From NCBI GenBank assembly GCA_014983025.1, contig JADCLP010000006.1, positions 62,001 to 126,000 of the forward strand: 64,000 nt of DNA, read 5' to 3'. Of this stretch, positions 43,603 through 52,435 are shown in pieces (positions within the stretch are counted from its first letter, which is position 1; each line of letters opens with the position of its first letter). A program made the translations under genes and the position numbers. Source of the stretch: Erythrobacteraceae bacterium E2-1 Yellow Sea. Its GTDB lineage: Bacteria; Pseudomonadota; Alphaproteobacteria; Sphingomonadales; Sphingomonadaceae. Below the pieces are notes generated by a model. The model saw nothing but the letters and a program-made list of their open reading frames with translations, had not been told where the DNA came from and made no database searches.

Positions 43603-44589
43603 ATGGCCATTATCCCTGAAAATTTCAGTTTCTCACGCAAGGGCCTGCCAATCATTGCCTTGATCGGGTTTGTCGGGGCGCTGCTATACATTATTTTCGG
43701 TGTACCAGATCGGACGGTTATTCAACCATCAGAACTACCCGCACACCCCAGCGGCGCACTGGCGGATGATGCGCGTGTTGCTGGCACTGGTATTGTCGAA
43801 CCTTCAAGCGAAGTGATTGACATTGGCACTGCACTGGCTGGACTTGTTACCGATGTTCGCGTGAAGCCGGGTGATCTGGTCGAAAAAGGTGCTCCGCTTT
43901 TCATTGTGGATGACCGCGCAGCCCGCGCGCGCCTGCAAGAAGCGCGGGCTGCCATCAATGAAGCACAACAGGCGATTGCAGAGGCGCAATCAGCCCAGGC
44001 CACAGCTTCGCTCCAACTGGATCTTTACCGCTCGATTGATGATCCAGCCGCTGTGAGCCGCGCAGAAGTCATTCGCGCAGAAGGGGAAGCAAGTGCCGCA
44101 AATTCGCGGCTTGCCTTGGCTCGCGCGCGACTTGGTGCGGCACAGGCAGCGGCAGCCAGCGCGCGGACTGAATTGGGCCGCCTTACCGTGCGTGCCCCCA
44201 TAGCTGGTGAAATTCTGGCAGTGAATATCCACCCTGGTGAATATGTCTCCACACTCGGCACGGCTGCTGTTCCCTTCATCCAGATGGGTGAAACCCGTCC
44301 GTTGCATGTCCGCATTGATGTGGATGAGGATGAGGCATTGCGCGTGAAGATGGGTGCTGCGGCACAAGTCAGCCCGCGCGGTGGTGCGCAGGACCAGATC
44401 CAGGCCAGCTTTGTACGGGTAGAACCACAAGTCGTGCCAAAGAAATCGCTGACCAATGCAGCGCAAGAACGGGTTGATGTGCGCGTGTTGCAGCTGATCT
44501 ATGCCCTGCCCCAAGATGCGCGAAGCACATTTCGCGTGGGCCAACAGGTCGATGCCTTTATCCCTGCCAAGCAGGAAAGCGACAAGTGA
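43603..44589 (+). CDS. HlyD/DevB-family membrane fusion protein
   Basis: One N-terminal membrane helix (PIIALIGFVGALLYIIFGV) is followed by a biotinyl-lipoyl-like half (TDVRVKPGDLVEKGAPLFIV). A long alpha-hairpin comes next (residues about 110-190, Ala/Glu/Arg-rich), then the second lipoyl half (LTVRAPIAGEILAVNIHPGE) and a beta-barrel domain. This is the periplasmic adaptor joining the ABC transporter to the outer-membrane channel. It has 328 residues from ATG 43603, one base after the ATPase stop. It resembles DevB of cyanobacterial glycolipid exporters. Confidence 0.9.
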   Translation: MAIIPENFSFSRKGLPIIALIGFVGALLYIIFGVPDRTVIQPSELPAHPSGALADDARVAGTGIVEPSSEVIDIGTALAGLVTDVRVKPGDLVEKGAPLFIVDDRAARARLQEARAAINEAQQAIAEAQSAQATASLQLDLYRSIDDPAAVSRAEVIRAEGEASAANSRLALARARLGAAQAAAASARTELGRLTVRAPIAGEILAVNIHPGEYVSTLGTAAVPFIQMGETRPLHVRIDVDEDEALRVKMGAAAQVSPRGGAQDQIQASFVRVEPQVVPKKSLTNAAQERVDVRVLQLIYALPQDARSTFRVGQQVDAFIPAKQESDK

Positions 44590-46019
44590 CCCCCAAACCT
44601 CTAGCCTTGGCCGCCCTGATGCCGCTGGCCTTGTCGGCCTGTGCGGCCGGCCCAGCGCCCGATATTGCCACACCTGTACCCGCGCTGCCCGATGGATATT
44701 TCACAGCAGCCGATGATGCTGCACAAGGCGATTTGGCGCAATTACTGCCCCATTCAGACCCAGCCTTTCAGGCTCTGCGCGATCAGGCGCTGGCTAATGG
44801 GCCGACGCTGGCAGTGGCGATGGCCCGGATAGAAGCTGCGCGAGCCGGTGCCGCGCGTGCAGGGGCAGAATTGTTCCCCAATATCGGCGTCAATGCCTCT
44901 GCCACACGCAACCGCACCAATCCCCAGCAGGTCGGGGCCAATCTGCCAGCAGGGGTCAGTATCGATACGGAACGCACAACCTATGCGGGTAATGTCACTG
45001 CGCGCTGGGATGCCGACCTGTTTGGCGCACTAAAAGCCAATAAACGCGCGGCACTGGCACGGCTCGATGCGGCGAATGCGAGCGCACAAGCGGTACGTTT
45101 GGCACTAGTCAGTGAAATTGCCACCAGTGTGATTGCCTGGCGCAGTCTAGAAACGCGCGAGGCAGCGTTGAAGGAAGATCTGGAGGCGGCCAAGCAGCTT
45201 GCCATCCTGGCAGGCAAGCGTGAGGAGGCAGGGCTGGCCCCCGGCTTCGACCTGGTAAGGGCAGAAGCTGCCGCAGCTTCAAGCCAGTCGCGCCTTACCA
45301 CTCTTGATAGCGAGCGGGCACAATTGGTCGGGCGGCTTGTCACACTTACAGCGATGGATGCTGGCAATGTCACGACCGCATTGGCACAACCTGTTGTTTC
45401 GGCCGGCCTACCTACCCCACCCGCTTCACTGCCATCTGATCTTTTGCAAAACCGCCCGGACGTGGCGCAGGCCGCAGCAGAGCTGACCGCCAGTGATGCC
45501 GAGCTTGCCTATGCCGCACGGCAACGCTTCCCCAAGCTGACGCTGTCCGCTGCTATTGGCCTGCTGGCATTCGATACGGCCAATCTGTTCGACAATGATT
45601 CACTGGTTGGATCGCTGGGTGCTGGCCTGGCTGGACCCTTGCTTGATTTTGGGAGGATCGCAGCCGAAATTGACGGGGCAACGGCGAACAAGCGCGCAGC
45701 CTTCGCCGCCTATCGCGGCGCAGTGTTTGGCGCACTTGGTGATGCAGAGGCGGCATATGGGCTGGTTGACACGGCCGATATCCAGGCGAAGGCGGCCAAG
45801 GTAGAAGCTGAGAACCTGCAACACGCGGCACGTCTGGCCGACACAAGATATCGTGCAGGACTTGCTGATTTTCTGACCGTGCTGGAGGCGCGCCGCGCCG
45901 CCGACGCGAGTGGTGAGCGCGCAGCCAGTGCAATGGCTCAGGCGCGCCGGGCACGTGTGTTACTGTGGCAGGCGCTGGGTGGAGATTATTCGGTCTCGCC
46001 ATCGAAAGGGGCCATTTGA
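44586..46019 (+). CDS. NodT-type outer-membrane efflux lipoprotein
   Basis: The protein has a lipobox (LSACA, Cys near residue 19) and two repeated halves of TolC-like helices, with NGPTLAVAMARIEAARAGAA and the later ELTASDAELAYAARQRFPKL. Family signatures also include LPSDLLQNRPDVAQAAAE and the ending QARRARVLLWQALGG. It forms the outer-membrane channel of the exporter. It has 477 residues. The GTG start overlaps the HlyD stop. It closes the TetR-regulated operon. Confidence 0.92.
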   Translation: MTPKPLALAALMPLALSACAAGPAPDIATPVPALPDGYFTAADDAAQGDLAQLLPHSDPAFQALRDQALANGPTLAVAMARIEAARAGAARAGAELFPNIGVNASATRNRTNPQQVGANLPAGVSIDTERTTYAGNVTARWDADLFGALKANKRAALARLDAANASAQAVRLALVSEIATSVIAWRSLETREAALKEDLEAAKQLAILAGKREEAGLAPGFDLVRAEAAAASSQSRLTTLDSERAQLVGRLVTLTAMDAGNVTTALAQPVVSAGLPTPPASLPSDLLQNRPDVAQAAAELTASDAELAYAARQRFPKLTLSAAIGLLAFDTANLFDNDSLVGSLGAGLAGPLLDFGRIAAEIDGATANKRAAFAAYRGAVFGALGDAEAAYGLVDTADIQAKAAKVEAENLQHAARLADTRYRAGLADFLTVLEARRAADASGERAASAMAQARRARVLLWQALGGDYSVSPSKGAI

Positions 46020-46099
46020 ACTCACGCTACATCCACGCAAATCGGTGGAACTCTGCATCACTGCATTGACTTGACGCATCACGCAGAGAGAAAGGGGTA

Positions 46100-46546
46100 A
46101 TGGCACGCATTTTTGCAGCGGTATCTGGCGGCGGGCATCTGGAACAGCTTATGTTGTTGTCCGGAGCCTTTGCTGGGCATGAATTGTACATTGCCACACC
46201 CAATCCGAAACAGGCGCTGTTACACGGCGCGCCCGATCCAATACCCATGCCAGATTGCAACCTGAACGAACCAATCAACGCACTGCGCTGCGCCACCTCT
46301 GCATTGAAGCTCGTCCGCGAAATTCGCCCCGACGTGGTTATTTCCACCGGCGCTGCACCGGGATTTTTCTGCATCCTGTGGGGCAGGCTGCTGGGTGCAC
46401 GAACGCTTTGGATTGACAGTGTGGCCAATGCGGAACGGCTTTCACTTAGCGGCAGACTGGCGAGCCATATTGCCCATCGCTGTCTGAGCCAATGGGCACA
46501 TCTGGCTGATGGTAAACGGGTGCAATACGCAGGATCTGTGCTTTGA
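46100..46546 (+). CDS. PssD/Alg14-like glycosyltransferase subunit
   Basis: The 148-residue protein matches the Alg14/PssD family: FAAVSGGGHLEQLMLLSGAF at the start, VREIRPDVVISTGAAPGFF in the middle and WIDSVANAERLSLSGRLA after it. Alg14-type proteins anchor and activate an Alg13-type partner to transfer a sugar to a lipid-linked carrier. The partner is the next gene, which overlaps it. AAGGGG lies just before the ATG. This opens the exopolysaccharide locus. Confidence 0.87.
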   Translation: MARIFAAVSGGGHLEQLMLLSGAFAGHELYIATPNPKQALLHGAPDPIPMPDCNLNEPINALRCATSALKLVREIRPDVVISTGAAPGFFCILWGRLLGARTLWIDSVANAERLSLSGRLASHIAHRCLSQWAHLADGKRVQYAGSVL

Positions 46547-47022
46547 TCTTGCTTACGGTCGGCACGCAGCTTGGTTTTGACCGCTTGGTGGCTGCAATGG
46601 ATGCGATCGCACCTGATCTAGACCAGCCCTTGATCGCACAGACCGGACCCGGTCGCTACACCCCACTCCATATGCAGGCGGAGCCATTTTTTCGGCCCAG
46701 TGATTTTGAGGAATTAGTGGCCAGATCCATGCTTATCATTGCCCATGCCGGGATCGGTAGTGTTCTGTCGGCGCGACGGCACAATACACCCATCGTGCTG
46801 ATGCCGCGGCGGGCCAAGCTGGGCGAACATCGCAATGATCATCAACTGGCAACAGCTGCACACTTGCGTGATCGAGAGATGATTTTCGTGGCGGATGATG
46901 AAAGCGATCTGCCCGGCGCAATTGAGAGGGCTTTGGCCGCAGGACAATCAGCGCATCAGAGCCAGCCAACTGGCCTTGTCCAGCTGCAGTCCGCAATTTC
47001 GGCATTCATACTGGGTGATTAG
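46543..47022 (+). CDS. PssE/Alg13-like glycosyltransferase subunit
   Basis: The protein corresponds to the C-terminal GT-B half of MurG-like transferases: ILLTVGTQLGFDRLVAAMDA, the sugar-nucleotide-binding block IAHAGIGSVLSARRHNTPIV and LMPRRAKLGEHRNDHQ. With the PssD-like protein it forms a two-part glycosyltransferase (in rhizobia, the second step of EPS repeat-unit assembly). The TTG start overlaps the upstream stop. It has 159 residues. Its 3' end overlaps the opposite-strand membrane gene by 17 bp. Confidence 0.87.
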   Translation: MILLTVGTQLGFDRLVAAMDAIAPDLDQPLIAQTGPGRYTPLHMQAEPFFRPSDFEELVARSMLIIAHAGIGSVLSARRHNTPIVLMPRRAKLGEHRNDHQLATAAHLRDREMIFVADDESDLPGAIERALAAGQSAHQSQPTGLVQLQSAISAFILGD

Positions 47023-47614
47023 AGATTTTCGTCACCGCCCGATATCGCAAAGCAGACCAGCCAACAATAAGTGAAAGTGCAGGGTCAATTATCCAATTGA
47101 GACGCCAGCCATAGAGCAACAGGTCGCTCTGGTGCCAGGAAATCATCCGCAGACAGATAAGAGCAATCATGCCTGCTGCGGCAGCCTGCGCGATATGCAG
47201 ATACCTGCCGCTTTGATAGTTCCGCACCACCAGCCACCGGTTCAACCAATACCAGGCGACCAAAACACTGCACAACATGGCCAATACAGCCAGCGGGACC
47301 TGAATGGCCTGCCGCAAATGATAAAGCCCACCCTTTTCAAAAAGGGCACGAACCGCATCGTGCACGCCATGTTCCAGATCAAGCCAACGACTGATCGCAA
47401 ACAGGATGAAAAGACTGCAACAGACTATCCACTGCCGCCTGTCTGGGGTAGTCTGGCCAGCGTGGGCGGCGCGTGCAGCAGCCATACAGCACAACACTGC
47501 GACAAAGCAGTAAAACACACCAGCAGTGATCGAAAGAAGGGATGGCCCAGAACTTGTCAAACCTGCAGCCCCCCTTTTTTGAGGTGATGGTTTTTTACCT
47601 TGTTCGGCCAGCAA
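47006..47614 (-). CDS. Membrane protein of unknown function in the EPS locus
   Basis: I do not recognise this protein. It has about five hydrophobic segments: GVFYCFVAVLCCMAAARAA, WIVCCSLFILFAISRW, LAVLAMLCSVLVAWYWL, AAAAGMIALICLRMIS and a last one near WIIDPALSLIVGW. The RWLDLEHGVHDAVRALFEKG segment between helices 2 and 3 is probably exposed. The start is uncertain: the TTG at 47614 is the longest, and a start near residue 19 would lose only a polar leader. It overlaps the PssE gene tail by 17 bp on the opposite strand. Position suggests a link to polysaccharide export. Confidence 0.65.
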   Translation of the reverse strand: MLAEQGKKPSPQKRGAAGLTSSGPSLLSITAGVFYCFVAVLCCMAAARAAHAGQTTPDRRQWIVCCSLFILFAISRWLDLEHGVHDAVRALFEKGGLYHLRQAIQVPLAVLAMLCSVLVAWYWLNRWLVVRNYQSGRYLHIAQAAAAGMIALICLRMISWHQSDLLLYGWRLNWIIDPALSLIVGWSALRYRAVTKISNHPV

Positions 47615-47720
47615 AGAAAATTAGTCCAGCTTGCCCACAGTCACGTCCACCGATTCAGTTGCGCGCAATCCGGCCCCCGATTAACCCGGCAAAAAAGGGT
47701 ATGCATCGGGGACGCGCGCA

Positions 47721-48434
47721 GTGACAAGACAGACGTTTCAACGCTTGGCTGCTCTTGCCGCGTTTGCGGCTGCGCTTTCCGCATGTGGCAGCACACCCCC
47801 GCCGGCAATCGGCGCTGCACAGACACAGCCGCAAGCCAGTCTGGGACAGAATGGCTACACCGCAAGGCCGGACGCGAATTATCATCTACGCGGTTCTGAC
47901 GTAATTTCGGTTTTGATTTTTCGTGAGCCGGACTTGTCGATGGACAAGGTTGCGATTGGGGCTGACGGGCATTTGTCATTGCCACTGATCGGTCAGGTGA
48001 ATGCGGCTGGGCTGACCGTGGCCGAACTTACCAGCCTGCTGAGCCAAGAACTGGACAATGCTGGTCTGAAAAATCCTCAGGTTGCTGTAAATGTAATCGA
48101 TCACGCATCACACCTTGTGACTGTTGAAGGCGGCGTGACAGAGCCGGGCGTCTATCAGTTCCAGCCAGGTGCAAAGCTTTCATCAGCTATTGCATTGGCA
48201 AAGGGGCCAAGCCGTGTCTCGCAAATGCGCGAAGTGGCAATTTTCCGCGAAACGCCTGACGGGTTGATGGTCGCCAAATTCGATTATCGCTCTGTGCGCC
48301 AGGGCACCATGCTGGACCCCGTCCTGGCCCCGGGTGACCGGATTGTGGTTGGCATTTCAGGCTTGTCCCAATTCTGGCAGGATCTGCTGCGCGCACTACC
48401 TGCCTTTGCCCTCTTCACTAATGTGAACTGGTAG
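47721..48434 (+). CDS. Wza/GumB-like polysaccharide export lipoprotein
   Basis: The signal peptide ends in a lipobox (LSACG, Cys near residue 22). The poly_export domain follows: NYHLRGSDVISVLIFREPDL, then IGADGHLSLPLIGQVNAAGL, and an SLBB-like domain with VTVEGGVTEPGVYQF. Wza forms the outer-membrane channel for capsule or exopolysaccharide. It has 237 residues, short like GumB. The GTG start lies 6 bp from the next start by stop-to-start distance, and the tyrosine kinase Wzc follows. Confidence 0.92.
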   Translation: MTRQTFQRLAALAAFAAALSACGSTPPPAIGAAQTQPQASLGQNGYTARPDANYHLRGSDVISVLIFREPDLSMDKVAIGADGHLSLPLIGQVNAAGLTVAELTSLLSQELDNAGLKNPQVAVNVIDHASHLVTVEGGVTEPGVYQFQPGAKLSSAIALAKGPSRVSQMREVAIFRETPDGLMVAKFDYRSVRQGTMLDPVLAPGDRIVVGISGLSQFWQDLLRALPAFALFTNVNW

Positions 48435-48439
48435 GTGCG

Positions 48440-50662
48440 ATGATGGAACACACCAACCTGGCACAACCAGCACCACGCCCGGCTGAGAACTGGCTGGACA
48501 ATTTCATGCCCGGCGGCAAGCAGGGTGATAAAGGTCCAAGTGGTGAAATTTTCGATATCAGGGCGATCCGTGGCCTGTTATTCCGCCAGCGTTATCTGCT
48601 GATTGCAACAGTTGCTCTAGCTTTACTGACAGGCTTGATCATCACGCTTATCGCTACGCCAATCTATCAGGCAGAAACCACCATACGGGTCGATACGGAT
48701 GGCGCGAATATTGTCGAAGGACAAAATCTGGAGGCCATCCACGCGAACGAAGTATATCGCTATATGGAAACGCAAGGCTCGGTCATTCGCAGCCGTCGCC
48801 TGGCTCTCGCTGTCACTGACAAGCTGAAATTGTATGACCGGCCCGATTTCCTCAAAGGCATGACGGCAGAAGAAAAGCCTGATGGTGTTGGCGAGGAACA
48901 ATGGGCTGCCAAGCGCCGCGATGCCGCGGCTGACAAATTGCGCGCCGGCCTGGAAGCCGACATTCCTGATCAAAACCGGATCGTCACTATCCGGTACCGA
49001 TCAACCGACCCGGTAATGGCCGCAGATGTGGCCAATGCCTATGCCACGATTTTCGTCAGCGAGGACTTGCGCCGCAGCCTAGAAGAAAACCAATACGCAC
49101 TCAAATATCTGCGCGAACAGATCGAAGATGTGCGTGCCCGCCTGCAAGAGGCGGAACTGGCCGCCAATGCCTATGCCCGGCGCAGCGGCATTGTGAACCA
49201 GTCCATCGCTGGCAGTATTGATAATGATGAATTCGGTTCCCAGAACCAGTCCATCACAGGCGCCAATCTGGCGCGGATCAACGCCACCTTTGCCAGTGCG
49301 CGCGCTCAAAGAATTGCCGCGGAAGAACGCTGGCGTATTGTCGCCAGTCAACCTGCCGCCCAACTGCCCGAAGTTCAAAACAATAATGCAATTCAGACCG
49401 TTCTGGCCCGACGGGCTGAATTGAACACACAGCTATCTGAACTGCGCCAGCGTTATGATGATAATTATCCCGCCATCACCGATGTTATTGCCCAGATATC
49501 TGCAATTGATCGGCAGTTTGCATCGATTTCTGGCGACATCAAGAACGGCATCCGCAATGAATATGAAATTGCATTGCGGCAGGAACAATCGCTGGGTCGC
49601 GAACTGAACAGCCTGTCGCGCAGGACGCTTGATGAACAGGACAGCAGGGTTCGCTTCGAACTGCTTGAACGCGATGCGATTTCCCTGCGCGGTGAATTGG
49701 GTGCCCTGCTAGAGCGTTACAACGAGATCAATTCTGCATCGAACCTGCAACTGGGCTCGTCCAGCCTGCTGGATGAAGCAGTGGTGCCAAGCCAGCCCAT
49801 ATCGCCCAATCTGCTGCAGAATATGCTCTTGTCCCTGATGATCGGCGCTGGGCTTGCTGGCGTTTTGGCCGTGCTGCGCGAATCCTTCGATGATCGCCTG
49901 CGGTCGCTCGAAGATATCGAGGATAGGCTGGGCTATCCCGTACTTGGCCAGACGCCCTATGTCGAAGACACAGACATAGCTGAACAGATTGGAAACCCTT
50001 TCAGCCCGCTCATGGAAGCCTATTCCTCGCTGCGGTCCACACTCGATTACGCATTGCCGCGCGATCGCAATGTCTTGATGGTCACAAGCAGCCAGGCAGG
50101 GGAAGGGAAATCCACAACAGCCATGGTTCTGGCGCAAAAATCAGCGCAACTAGGCCGCAAAACCTTGCTGATCGATGCAGACCTTCGCCGCCCATCCATC
50201 GCAAGAATGTTTGGCGAGGCGAGACCCAAGCTGGGTTTTGCCGAAGTGGTTTTGGGCCATACCGACCTGGCATCCGCCCTGATGCCTGACACGCCAAAGA
50301 ATTTGGATGTGCTTCCCATGGGAACGCTGCCGCCGAACCCGGTTGAACTTCTGTCATCGGGCGAAGTGGCCAAGTTCATTGCACATCACCGTGACGAATA
50401 TTCTTTGATTATCTTCGATTCATCACCGGTGATGGGCATCGCCGATGCACCGATCCTGACACGCCATGTCGACGCCGCGGTATTCGTTATAGAGGCGAAT
50501 AAAGTGCAGAGAGGTCAGGTACGCGACTCTATCCGACGCATTCGCAATGTCGGGGGCAATTTGGCCGGTGTGGTGTTGAGCAAGTTCCGCGCGCTGCAGG
50601 CCGGTCAGTCATACGACTATCAATACCGCTATTACGATTACAGATCGAGTGAGGCAGAATAA
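48440..50662 (+). CDS. Wzc-like polysaccharide co-polymerase and tyrosine autokinase
   Basis: The N-terminal Wzz domain has two membrane helices (YLLIATVALALLTGLIITLI and NLLQNMLLSLMIGAGLAGVL) around a long periplasmic coiled coil (residues about 190-400). The C-terminal BY-kinase has Walker A SQAGEGKSTTAMVLAQ, Walker A' TLLIDADLRRPS and Walker B YSLIIFDSSPVMG. The tail holds a cluster of tyrosines (SYDYQYRYYDYRSSEAE) for autophosphorylation. It controls chain length and export with Wza, which lies 5 bp upstream. It has 740 residues. Confidence 0.95.
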   Translation: MMEHTNLAQPAPRPAENWLDNFMPGGKQGDKGPSGEIFDIRAIRGLLFRQRYLLIATVALALLTGLIITLIATPIYQAETTIRVDTDGANIVEGQNLEAIHANEVYRYMETQGSVIRSRRLALAVTDKLKLYDRPDFLKGMTAEEKPDGVGEEQWAAKRRDAAADKLRAGLEADIPDQNRIVTIRYRSTDPVMAADVANAYATIFVSEDLRRSLEENQYALKYLREQIEDVRARLQEAELAANAYARRSGIVNQSIAGSIDNDEFGSQNQSITGANLARINATFASARAQRIAAEERWRIVASQPAAQLPEVQNNNAIQTVLARRAELNTQLSELRQRYDDNYPAITDVIAQISAIDRQFASISGDIKNGIRNEYEIALRQEQSLGRELNSLSRRTLDEQDSRVRFELLERDAISLRGELGALLERYNEINSASNLQLGSSSLLDEAVVPSQPISPNLLQNMLLSLMIGAGLAGVLAVLRESFDDRLRSLEDIEDRLGYPVLGQTPYVEDTDIAEQIGNPFSPLMEAYSSLRSTLDYALPRDRNVLMVTSSQAGEGKSTTAMVLAQKSAQLGRKTLLIDADLRRPSIARMFGEARPKLGFAEVVLGHTDLASALMPDTPKNLDVLPMGTLPPNPVELLSSGEVAKFIAHHRDEYSLIIFDSSPVMGIADAPILTRHVDAAVFVIEANKVQRGQVRDSIRRIRNVGGNLAGVVLSKFRALQAGQSYDYQYRYYDYRSSEAE

Positions 50663-50689
50663 GCAAGCCTGAACTTAAGTCAGCCCTCG

Positions 50690-52018
50690 CTATTTTCCTG
50701 ACAAACTATCCCGCTGTGTAAATGCGAATGATGTTGCCCCGCCCAACAGCATATAGAACCATGTCTGAAAGCCGCCAAAAAAGGCCACTGTGAAACCGGC
50801 CAACAAGATTGAAGACAGTGCAATAACCAATCCTAGTGCGAACTTGCCATCCACCTTGTCCATATGCGGAACCTTCAGCGCAACCTTTGCGAGCACAATC
50901 AGGGCCGCCAGCAGAATGAATACCACCATCGGAATCCCATGCCTGAGCGCCAGCAAAAGCCATTCGGCATCCACGCTGTTGGGCATCCAAAATGCACGCT
51001 CATAATCGGTATAGGCAATACCGAACCAGGGATGCGCGCGAACCGAATTCAGCCCAAAATCCCAGGTCAATGTGCGATATGCGCCTGTGGCTGGGCTGAG
51101 CGTATAACGGATGATGACGGAGATCAGCCCGTTCTTGCTGGCGACTTCAAGCAATAGTGCCAGCCCAATGCCAGCGAAGATAAACCGCCACCAGGTCAAA
51201 ATCTCCACACGCTTTTGCAGCCAGTCGTACCCAGTCATCGTCACAAAGTAGATCAGCACGAGAAATACAGCCGAACTGATCGAGAAAATCGCGCATATTC
51301 CGGCACACAGGCCAAAATAGAACGGCCATTTGCGAATGCCAGACATGACATAAAGGGGCAGCAGGCTAGCCAGAAACAAGCCAGCCAGAATGGGGTGGGA
51401 AAACGGCCCTGCCACCCTCAACAATCCCAGTCGCACATCCGTGAATCCACGCGCGGGCCCAACTGCCGTACCATTTTCATATGCAGGCAGGCTTCCGAAG
51501 ATATTAGCAAAGAAAGGGCGCACCAACGCCCGCTGCGCCAGGGTTTCTGCAAACATTGTGGCACCCGCCAACAAGGCGCCAGGTGCAACCAGCACCAGGA
51601 AGCGACGAAGATCAGTCAAATTCTGAATGCAAGAGCGCCCAACCAGATAGGCAGGCAACAAATCCATCACCAGTGCCCCGCCCCGGATCATACCAGCTGA
51701 TGGACCATAAAAGACGATGAAGGAAATCAAGATCCAGGCCGATCCCGCTACCATCAGCAGGTCTGCCACCGAGAAACGCAACCTTCCTGATACGATCATC
51801 CGGATGATCCAGGGGAACAGGGCAAGCGTTGCGAAGCGATAGGGATAGATCGCCAGGCCTGCGATCTCCAACCGCATTTCCTGCGGCAAAAGGGCAGAAT
51901 AAAACAGCACAAGCGCAGGCATCATCTGCCAGATGATGGTGCGCAGATCGCTTTGCGAAGCGCCCACAGGCTTGTGCCAGACGGGGCTGCTACCCGCGAG
52001 CGTGTCTGCCGATGTCAT
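50690..52018 (-). CDS. O-antigen ligase/Wzy-like membrane protein
   Basis: The protein has about eleven hydrophobic segments and the Wzy/WaaL pattern: a long periplasmic loop with NSVRAHPWFGIAYTDYERAF before the last helices, and LLRVAGPFSHPILAGLFLAS with a conserved His. Such proteins polymerise repeat units or ligate polymers to a carrier. It has 442 residues. It lies on the minus strand, convergent with wzc and divergent from the spike-base gene. A second protein of this kind begins at 63357. Confidence 0.85.
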   Translation of the reverse strand: MTSADTLAGSSPVWHKPVGASQSDLRTIIWQMMPALVLFYSALLPQEMRLEIAGLAIYPYRFATLALFPWIIRMIVSGRLRFSVADLLMVAGSAWILISFIVFYGPSAGMIRGGALVMDLLPAYLVGRSCIQNLTDLRRFLVLVAPGALLAGATMFAETLAQRALVRPFFANIFGSLPAYENGTAVGPARGFTDVRLGLLRVAGPFSHPILAGLFLASLLPLYVMSGIRKWPFYFGLCAGICAIFSISSAVFLVLIYFVTMTGYDWLQKRVEILTWWRFIFAGIGLALLLEVASKNGLISVIIRYTLSPATGAYRTLTWDFGLNSVRAHPWFGIAYTDYERAFWMPNSVDAEWLLLALRHGIPMVVFILLAALIVLAKVALKVPHMDKVDGKFALGLVIALSSILLAGFTVAFFGGFQTWFYMLLGGATSFAFTQRDSLSGK

Positions 52019-52165
52019 GATTTGCGCCCCATCTGCCCACCCTATGCCTCAACAGCTCTCTCTCGCAATAACCCTTTGCGCCCGTGCACAACAAACAAAG
52101 CATTTTCCTACTCATATACGAAACGCTACGCAATGTTCTCTATTTGTTCATTTGAGGACGCGCAT

Positions 52166-52435
52166 ATGCCCAAGGATAGTTTCCAGACTTCATCTGATAG
52201 CCTGATCGCACCCGCGAAAGCTGCATTCGACATTACGCCGAATGATTTTACCGAACTGCAGGAAGTAACCAAAGCAATATACATTGGCACGGGTGGCGAT
52301 GTTGTGCTGCGACCGCAGGAAGGGTTGGCAGACGTTACATTTCGCAATCTCCAGTCAGGTGCAATCCTGGATGTCCGCGTCAGTGCTGTGCGTGCCACAG
52401 GGACAAGCGCAACAGATATTATCGGGCTGGTGTAA
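52166..52435 (+). CDS. GTA-type head-spike base protein (Rcc01079/GhsA-like)
   Basis: The 89-residue protein matches the pattern of the spike-base family first seen in the Rhodobacter gene transfer agent (Rcc01079, GhsA): AKAAFDITPNDFTELQEVTK, then AIYIGTGGDVVLRP, TFRNLQSGAILDVRVSAVRA and the ending TGTSATDIIGLV. In RcGTA this base binds the capsid and holds a fibre that attaches to capsule. ATG 52166 has GAGGA upstream. The stop overlaps the next ATG (TAATG). No capsid or tail genes are in the window. The family assignment is by motif recognition from memory, not by a search. Confidence 0.7.
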   Translation: MPKDSFQTSSDSLIAPAKAAFDITPNDFTELQEVTKAIYIGTGGDVVLRPQEGLADVTFRNLQSGAILDVRVSAVRATGTSATDIIGLV